From CAYJIX01 sp964370375 (GTDB taxonomy: Bacteria > Desulfobacterota > Desulfovibrionia > Desulfovibrionales > Desulfovibrionaceae), in assembly GCA_964370375.1 (NCBI GenBank), contig CAYJIX010000044.1:1-19985 (forward strand): a stretch of DNA of 19,985 nt. Direction: 5' to 3'. The stretch's first letter is position 1; the number at the start of each line of letters is the position of its first letter. The notes beneath the pieces were generated by a model, which worked only from the letters and a program-made list of their open reading frames with translations, had not been told where the DNA came from and made no database searches. The translations under genes were made by a program, and so were the position numbers. Below are positions 14,994-19,985 of this stretch, in pieces.

Positions 14994-16084
14994 AAATTGG
15001 CCTAGTTACCTTTCACACCGCGCCCAATCATGGGGCCAATTGGCAGGCCTTTGCCTTGCAAGAAACCCTTAAATCCTTTGGTGTTGAAACAGAATTTTTG
15101 CAATGGAATGAAGATGACATAGACGCTACTGACCCCGATCCTGTACAAGACGCCGCCCAGCAAGTACGATTCAAAAAGTTTCCACGCCTTGCCAAGGAAC
15201 AGGAAAAAATGCGCAACCTTAAAGCAAAGCGTCTGCAATTGTTTAAAGATTTTAGGGATTCCTGCTTGCATGTATCACCCTTTTATGCAGATGATGCAGA
15301 CATCGACAGCTTGTACGACGGCTTTTTTGTGGGGAGCGATCAAGTGTGGAATTATGAAATCATAAAGGACAACACGCGCTATTTTTTGAATTTTGCAAAA
15401 CCCCACAAGCGTTTTTCCTATGCGGCAAGCTTTGGCCTTGAAGAGTTGCCGGAAAAGCTGCTCCCCTGGTATAAGGAACATTTGAAGGATTTTGCCAAAA
15501 TCTCTGTGCGTGAAAAAAACGCCGTACAGCTTGTGCATGAGCTTACAGACCAAACGGCCACACATTGCCTTGATCCAACGCTTTTGCTTGACGCTGCAAA
15601 ATGGCGCAGCCTTTTGGCGCAAAAAACAGGGCAGGGGGCCACAACGCCTTCTGTAGTGTATTACACCATCAATCCTGATCGCGCCCTTTTTGTACGGGCG
15701 CAGCAATTGGCTGAACAAAAGGGGATGGAGCTACGCGTTGCCAGTGCAGGTTATATTCCGGCCCTTGGCGATGATGCCTATACAGGTATGGGAATTTTAG
15801 ATTTGCTTGTGGCGTTGCGCGATGCTGCCTATGTTGTGACCGATTCCTTTCACGGGCTTTGCCTGTCCTTAACGTTTCATAAGCCTTTTTTCTTAGGCGA
15901 TATGGGGCTTACCTCCACGCGTTCCAGCCGTTTACACAGTTTGTTGCAGCTAACTGGCCTTGACACTGACACCATTGATACAGATGTTGACTGGAACCAT
16001 GTGGATGCATGCATCCAAAACGAGCGCGAAAAATCCCTTGGCTTTGTGCAGGACTGTTTGACAGCCTGTAAAGATAGGGTGTAA
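14990..16084 (+). CDS. Polysaccharide pyruvyl transferase family protein
   Basis: A 364-residue protein of the CsaB/WcaK-like PS_pyruv_trans family, which adds a ketal pyruvate from phosphoenolpyruvate to sugar residues of exported glycans. Family hallmarks are the opening MKIGLVTFHTAPNHGANWQ (residues 1-19), DGFFVGSDQVWN (about 101-112), a C-L-D-P-T-L-L segment, and TDSFHGLCLSLTFHKPF (about 283-299), where the His is conserved. The protein looks soluble. I use ATG 14990, which overlaps the glycosyltransferase stop (ATGA) and follows AAGGGAG; the upstream extension to 14942 would overlap the neighbour for no reason. Together with the FrhB-like gene it is a combination recurrent in bacterial glycan clusters. 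An 83-bp gap containing a palindrome separates it from the nitroreductase gene. Confidence 0.92.
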   Translation: MKIGLVTFHTAPNHGANWQAFALQETLKSFGVETEFLQWNEDDIDATDPDPVQDAAQQVRFKKFPRLAKEQEKMRNLKAKRLQLFKDFRDSCLHVSPFYADDADIDSLYDGFFVGSDQVWNYEIIKDNTRYFLNFAKPHKRFSYAASFGLEELPEKLLPWYKEHLKDFAKISVREKNAVQLVHELTDQTATHCLDPTLLLDAAKWRSLLAQKTGQGATTPSVVYYTINPDRALFVRAQQLAEQKGMELRVASAGYIPALGDDAYTGMGILDLLVALRDAAYVVTDSFHGLCLSLTFHKPFFLGDMGLTSTRSSRLHSLLQLTGLDTDTIDTDVDWNHVDACIQNEREKSLGFVQDCLTACKDRV

Positions 16085-16095
16085 ACTGTATTTTC

Positions 16096-16114
16096 TGCGT
16101 ACATGATGTACGCA
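16096..16114. promoter_or_regulatory. Perfect 8-bp inverted repeat between pyruvyl transferase and nitroreductase
   Basis: TGCGTACA (16096-16103) and TGTACGCA (16107-16114) are exact reverse complements around TGA. No T-run follows on the plus strand, so it is unlikely to be an intrinsic terminator. A weaker pair, TTACAA/TTGTAA (16137-16142 and 16152-16157), lies just before the next gene's ribosome-binding site. It may be an operator for the nitroreductase gene or an RNA-processing hairpin. Confidence 0.45.
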
Positions 16115-16167
16115 TGCCATTACCTAGAACCTACTTTTACAACAACATACATTGTAAGGAAAAGAGC

Positions 16168-16728
16168 ATGAAAAACCAACACGCCATTGAACTGTTAAAA
16201 GACCGCAGGAGCGTTCGCACCTACAAGGATGAAATCGTCAGCAAAGACGTTATGCAAAACATTATGGATGCCACGCGCTTTGCACCGTCGTGGGCAAATT
16301 ATCAGGTGGCACGCTACACCTTTATCACAACGCCTGAAAAAATCGCCCAATGCATCACCAAGGGCGTGAATGATTTTGCCTATAATATCAACACGTTAAA
16401 AAATGCAAAAAACGTAGCTATTTTAAGCTTTGTACAGGGAAAAAGCGGAAAACTTGACCCTGAAAAAGGCAGTTTTGCCACCAGCAAGGGCGATTTTTGG
16501 GAAGTGTTTGACGCAGGCATTGCTTGCCAAACCTTTTGCCTAGCTGCCCATGCCTATGGAGTAGGCACGTGCATCATGGGCGTTATCAATGATGTTGAAC
16601 TTGCTAAAATAGCAGAACTTCCCGAAGGTGAAACCGTGGCAGCCCTTATTGTATATGGCTATCCTGACGGAGAAACCAAGGCAACACCCAGAAAAAGCGT
16701 TGAGGATATTTGCCGCTTTATTGATTAG
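16168..16728 (+). CDS. Nitroreductase-family flavoprotein
   Basis: A 186-residue FMN-dependent oxidoreductase of the nitroreductase fold. The N-terminal FMN-contact motif is DRRSVRTYKD (12-21), followed by ATRFAPSWANYQVARY, the usual substrate/FMN strand. AGIACQTFCLAAHAYGVGTCIMG (starting at about 115) is the helix and flavin-binding glycine segment; the C-terminal part is GYPDGETKATPRKSVEDI. Members reduce nitro groups, quinones, flavins or dehydrogenate substrates, and some act in peptide or cofactor maturation. The start is ATG 16168, preceded by AAGGAAAAG; the frame extends upstream to 16114 across the palindrome. It is the last gene before a strong terminator and may be the tail of the glycan block or a separate small transcription unit. 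Confidence 0.9.
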   Translation: MKNQHAIELLKDRRSVRTYKDEIVSKDVMQNIMDATRFAPSWANYQVARYTFITTPEKIAQCITKGVNDFAYNINTLKNAKNVAILSFVQGKSGKLDPEKGSFATSKGDFWEVFDAGIACQTFCLAAHAYGVGTCIMGVINDVELAKIAELPEGETVAALIVYGYPDGETKATPRKSVEDICRFID

Positions 16729-16759
16729 TGGCTGTTGAAACGTTTGTTTTAAAAAACAC

Positions 16760-16812
16760 AACATTGCCGAAAATCCGCATTCAAAGTGCGTCTTTTCGGC
16801 AATGTTTTTTTG
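16760..16812. terminator. Strong intrinsic, probably bidirectional, terminator
   Basis: A 14-bp perfect stem (AACATTGCCGAAAA 16760-16773, TTTTCGGCAATGTT 16793-16806) encloses a smaller CGCA/TGCG stem. T-tracts follow on the plus strand (16805-16811), and minus-strand T's come from the A-run at 16751-16756. It lies between the convergent nitroreductase and MATE genes. Confidence 0.9.
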
Positions 16813-16867
16813 TGTAAGCCTATGAATAAAGGCAATGTATTTCAATAAAGTGCCTTTTCAGTGTTGG

Positions 16868-18301
16868 CTATACGAGTTTTTTTAAATAATTACGGTAAAA
16901 CAGATAAAACATGCTTCCTGTGCACAGGGCGGCTGTTATGTCTGAAACAGATTCGGCTAAAAATATGGTAAACACTTTACCGCCGTGCCTAACAAGGTTT
17001 GCCACAGGTTCTGCTACTGTTTGCGCCCATTCTGAATCGCCAAACGCCATGGGCAAAATATAGATAAGCGGCACAAGCAGAACAATTTTACGCACACAAG
17101 CAAGGGTTAATGCTGTTTTAGCACGCCCAAGAGCAAGGAAGGTGTATTGGCAGGAAAGCTGCACACCAAAGGTTAAACCACCTAAAAGAAAGGGTTTTAA
17201 TGCCCATGAACCCAATTCTATAGTGCGAGCATCGTCAGTAAAAATACTAATCACAGTTTGTGGGAAAAGCTGAATCAAGCCAATGGCCACAAAGGAAAAA
17301 GCAACACCGGTTGCAAAAAACAGTTTAAAAGTGGCCCGAACTCTATCATAATTGCCTGCGCCATAGTTAAAGCTTAAAATAGGTTGCGCACCGAACGAAA
17401 GCCCTTGAAACACCATGCTGTTGATTTGATACACTTTAAGCAAAATGGCCATGGAGCCCACAGCAACGCTGCCGCCATAGGCAAGGAGCTGACTGTTAAA
17501 GGAAATCTGCACCAAGCTTTCGGTAAAATACATGATAAAAGGCGGACTCCCCATGGAAAGAATGGGCAAGACAACCGCACTATCCCATACCATGTTTTTT
17601 TTGCGGATTCTAAGCGGGCTTTTGCCACCAAAGAAAAAGTACAAAACCCATGCAAATGAAACGCTTTGCGCAATAACCGTAGCAATGGCTGCGCCTTGCA
17701 CCCCCATGTCCAAAACAAAAATAAATATGGGGTCTAGTATGATATTGATGATCGCGCCAATAACAACGGTCATCATGCCAAGTTTTGCATAGCCTTGCGC
17801 GTTGATATAGGGGTTTAGCCCGATGGTGAGTTGCGTAAAAAGGATCCCAAAGGAATAAATACGCACATACCCCCGTGCAAGGTGGATGTTTTCATCAGAC
17901 GCACCAAAGGCATATAATAAGGGATCTAAAAACAGATTGATAATAAGCATAAGCACAAGCGCGCCTAAAACCAGCATGGCAAAAGCTGTTGCCAAGATTT
18001 TTTCCGCGCCGTGTATGTTTTTTTCGCCCATTTTTATGGAAGCAAGCGGAGCTCCGCCTGCCCCTAATAGGTTGGTAAACGCCACAATAATGGTCATAAA
18101 TGGAATAGCCACGGCAAGGGCTGCCATGGCCAGCAGGCTTTCATCCGTCCGCCCAATATAAATATAGTCAACCATGGTATAGACCAGGCTGATGACTTGC
18201 GCTGCTATGGCAGGCAAGGCAAGGCTGAACAGGAGCCCGGGGATTTTTGCAGATCCAAGCAGGGTTGTCTTGTCCACATTATCTTGTGTTTTTGTATCCA
18301 T
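16868..18301 (-). CDS. MATE-family efflux transporter (MepA-like)
   Basis: A 477-residue integral membrane protein with about twelve hydrophobic segments in two homologous halves, the layout of MATE exporters that use Na+ or H+ gradients to expel cationic drugs or metabolites. Early segments GLLFSLALPAIAAQVISLVYTMVDYIYIG and the polar GEKNIHGAEKILATAF loop resemble the MepA subgroup common in anaerobes. The N-terminus is short and cytoplasmic. The chosen ATG is the only reasonable one, although its ribosome-binding site is weak. It begins 40 bp downstream of the MEMO-AMMECR1 gene on the same strand, so co-transcription is likely. It points toward the glycan/peptide block, from which it is separated by a strong terminator. 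Substrate unknown; export of a product from that block is only speculative. Confidence 0.93.
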   Translation of the reverse strand: MDTKTQDNVDKTTLLGSAKIPGLLFSLALPAIAAQVISLVYTMVDYIYIGRTDESLLAMAALAVAIPFMTIIVAFTNLLGAGGAPLASIKMGEKNIHGAEKILATAFAMLVLGALVLMLIINLFLDPLLYAFGASDENIHLARGYVRIYSFGILFTQLTIGLNPYINAQGYAKLGMMTVVIGAIINIILDPIFIFVLDMGVQGAAIATVIAQSVSFAWVLYFFFGGKSPLRIRKKNMVWDSAVVLPILSMGSPPFIMYFTESLVQISFNSQLLAYGGSVAVGSMAILLKVYQINSMVFQGLSFGAQPILSFNYGAGNYDRVRATFKLFFATGVAFSFVAIGLIQLFPQTVISIFTDDARTIELGSWALKPFLLGGLTFGVQLSCQYTFLALGRAKTALTLACVRKIVLLVPLIYILPMAFGDSEWAQTVAEPVANLVRHGGKVFTIFLAESVSDITAALCTGSMFYLFYRNYLKKLV

Positions 18302-18341
18302 GCGGTGTTGTAAAAAGAGGGCTTTGTCGTGTCAACCAAAA

Positions 18342-19862
18342 TCAGCCGATGAGCTGTGCTGTAAAGACAAAAAACTCTGCTCCTTCACGCCAAGCAAGGG
18401 GGTGAAGCCCTGCTTTATGCGCCAAATGGCTAAGTGTGGTTGGCAAGTCCCACCCCTGTTCAGGGGCTACTTGCGGTAAAAACACGGCACTTCTTCCTTG
18501 TTTTTGCAAAATAATACCGTGTACGCCCAATTGAATATACTCAGGTGACGGCACGGCAACAGGCGGACTAAGGACAGAAATATCCACTGTAATTTCAGGC
18601 AATTCTGCCGCGGTTACAGGTGCAAACCTTCTGTCAGACAAGGCCGCATCATGGGCCCGTGACAGCACAGCTTCAACAAGCGGCCTTGTGGGCAACAATT
18701 CGCCAATGCAGCCCCTTAGCTGGCCCTGACGGTGCAGGGTGACAAAGCAAGCGCGTTTTTCCAAAAAGCTTTGCGGCAAGGTTTCTTCCACAGCGTCCTT
18801 TGGCATGGGACGGCCTTGTTCAACGGCGTATACCAGCGCTTTTTTTGCCAAATTCAGCAACAGTTCAGCCTCGTTTGGCGGCAAAGTGCTTTGTGTCTGT
18901 TCGGGTGTTTTGGCTGTTTGTGGGCTTTTAGTCTTTGCTGTTTCAAGCATGGCTTGGGTCTCCTTTTTAGGCTCGTCACGCCAATCGGCATACACCAACG
19001 CGCTAAGGTAGCTGACCGAGCTTGCCCAATTTTGGGTTAAGGCACCTGATGTGACATAGTCAAGCTTTTGCACCTCTATATTTTGAGGAAAGCTTGCCAG
19101 CATAAGGCTCATAGGGGCCCTGCCGCAGACTGTGGCCTTTGTTTTGTTCAAAATATCTTCAAATTGGGGCAAATCGTTCTGCATAAAGGCAGAAAAAACA
19201 GCGTGATCAAGGGCGTGCAGATTTTTTTGAATATCGCTCTCAAAGGGAACATAGCCAAATTGTTTGCCATAATGGGTAAAGTCTGTACTGACAATACAAA
19301 GGGTGCGTGGTGTTAAAAGTTCACGAAAAGCCCTGGCAAAGCACGCTAATTTGTGCCCATTTTGACCGTTATCCCAATGCCATTGCCCCACAACCAAACC
19401 GCCCACCTTCAAAGAAGGGTTTTTTTGCAGTAAAAAATGCTGCAGCATGGGCAATTGGATGTCCAAGCTGTGTTCGTGGGCATGGGCCTCTTTGATATGT
19501 GTTGCACCCGGCAAAAGCATAAGCTTTTTATGAAGATCCTCTGCAAAATCCACAGGGCCGCATGGAGTCAACACACGGCCTGCCGCTTCTACACTGACCA
19601 TGTTTGGCATGGACACGCGGTGGCTTGGGGCAAGGATCAAAACAGTGTCATAATCATGAGGGTTTACGTGCGCATAAGCTTTTGCCGCCACAGGGCCTGA
19701 ATACATATATCCTGCATGGGGCACCAGTATGGCTGCCACAGGCAATGATGTTTGGGATCGTTGCGACAATAGGGCGTGGGGTGTCCATGCGTTTAGCTGG
19801 GCAGTCAATTCGGCAGAATTTGAACTAAACCAAGTTCCGGCAAGGGTTATGTTGCGTTGCAT
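18342..19862 (-). CDS. amrB: AmmeMemoRadiSam protein: MEMO domain fused to AMMECR1 domain
   Basis: A 506-residue cytoplasmic protein. Residues 1 to about 295 are a MEMO domain related to class III extradiol dioxygenases. The expected metal and catalytic residues are all present: H49 (VPHAGYMYSG), H81 (APSHRVS), D194 and H197 (STDFTHYG) and C246 (TVCGRAP), at positions almost equal to human MEMO1. A low-complexity linker rich in Lys, Thr, Gln and Pro (about 297-333) leads to an AMMECR1 domain carrying the hallmark LRGCIG at 382-387. The third component of the AmmeMemoRadiSam set, a PflA-like radical SAM protein, is not in this window. The frame extends upstream to 19952, but ATG 19862 is preceded by AGGAG at good distance and starts like free-standing MEMO proteins. 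A MATE gene follows after 40 bp. Confidence 0.93.
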   Translation of the reverse strand: MQRNITLAGTWFSSNSAELTAQLNAWTPHALLSQRSQTSLPVAAILVPHAGYMYSGPVAAKAYAHVNPHDYDTVLILAPSHRVSMPNMVSVEAAGRVLTPCGPVDFAEDLHKKLMLLPGATHIKEAHAHEHSLDIQLPMLQHFLLQKNPSLKVGGLVVGQWHWDNGQNGHKLACFARAFRELLTPRTLCIVSTDFTHYGKQFGYVPFESDIQKNLHALDHAVFSAFMQNDLPQFEDILNKTKATVCGRAPMSLMLASFPQNIEVQKLDYVTSGALTQNWASSVSYLSALVYADWRDEPKKETQAMLETAKTKSPQTAKTPEQTQSTLPPNEAELLLNLAKKALVYAVEQGRPMPKDAVEETLPQSFLEKRACFVTLHRQGQLRGCIGELLPTRPLVEAVLSRAHDAALSDRRFAPVTAAELPEITVDISVLSPPVAVPSPEYIQLGVHGIILQKQGRSAVFLPQVAPEQGWDLPTTLSHLAHKAGLHPLAWREGAEFFVFTAQLIG

Positions 19863-19963
19863 ACAATCTCCTGTGCAATTGGCTGAAAAAGGGCAATATG
19901 CGGCGTTTGTTCGCAAGTTTTTTTGTCTAAGCAACGCTGTCGCGCTGCGCATGTTCTTTTGTT

Positions 19964-19985
19964 GAACAAGGCTTGCGCCTTGCTC
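19964..19985. repeat. Hairpin at the right window edge
   Basis: GAACAAGGC (19964-19972) pairs with GCCTTGCTC (19977-19985) with one A-C mismatch on the plus strand, which becomes a G-T pair on the minus strand, around the loop TTGC. No T-run is visible on the minus strand beyond it. The sequence is cut off by the window end, so its role cannot be judged. Confidence 0.4.

Overview
The window suggests a Gram-negative anaerobe. By eye the coding DNA is moderately AT-rich. The evidence is an MscS-type channel with a signal peptide and a large periplasmic domain, a radical SAM enzyme, a ferredoxin/flavin-type FrhB-like protein, and a fused MEMO/AMMECR1 (AmmeMemoRadiSam) protein. The overall gene style recalls host-associated Desulfovibrionaceae, but this is a weak taxonomic guess. 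There is no rRNA, tRNA, transposase, phage gene or convincing CRISPR array.

Layout. 1-333: a GC-rich, non-coding-looking stretch with a perfect 38-bp direct repeat. 334-2953 (minus): an ArsR/SmtB-type repressor followed by a P1B-type Zn/Cd/Pb-exporting ATPase, with two short palindromes just upstream of the repressor start. 3175-6393 (plus): an MscS-family channel and a class-I glutamine amidotransferase-like hydrolase (peptidase C26). 6601-8290 (plus): a radical SAM protein with an atypical CX4CX2C cluster motif, tightly followed by a short-chain dehydrogenase. 8424-16728 (plus): the most interesting block. It holds a nucleotidyltransferase-like protein, an HprK-like kinase, a 339-bp gap with a possible 21-codon ORF, a PqqD-like protein with a long acidic tail, an FrhB-like iron-sulfur protein, three family-2 glycosyltransferases, a polysaccharide pyruvyl transferase and a nitroreductase. 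Most of these genes overlap by 1-4 bp or are separated by only a few bases. 16760-16812: a strong, probably bidirectional terminator. 16868-19862 (minus): a MATE exporter downstream of the MEMO-AMMECR1 fusion, probably co-transcribed.

How the parts may work together. The ArsR-ATPase pair is a standard metal-efflux unit. In the 8.4-16.7 kb block, the kinase, nucleotidyltransferase and PqqD-like protein match components known from lasso-peptide tailoring and from HPr-rel/exosortase-associated loci. Here they sit with glycan-building genes, and no lasso cyclase, transglutaminase or SPASM radical SAM maturase is visible. This block is the best candidate for an undescribed system. It might modify or phosphorylate a small peptide or the acidic tail of the PqqD-like protein, coupled to assembly of a pyruvylated glycan. 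That interpretation is inference; only the gene identities and the gene order are seen directly.
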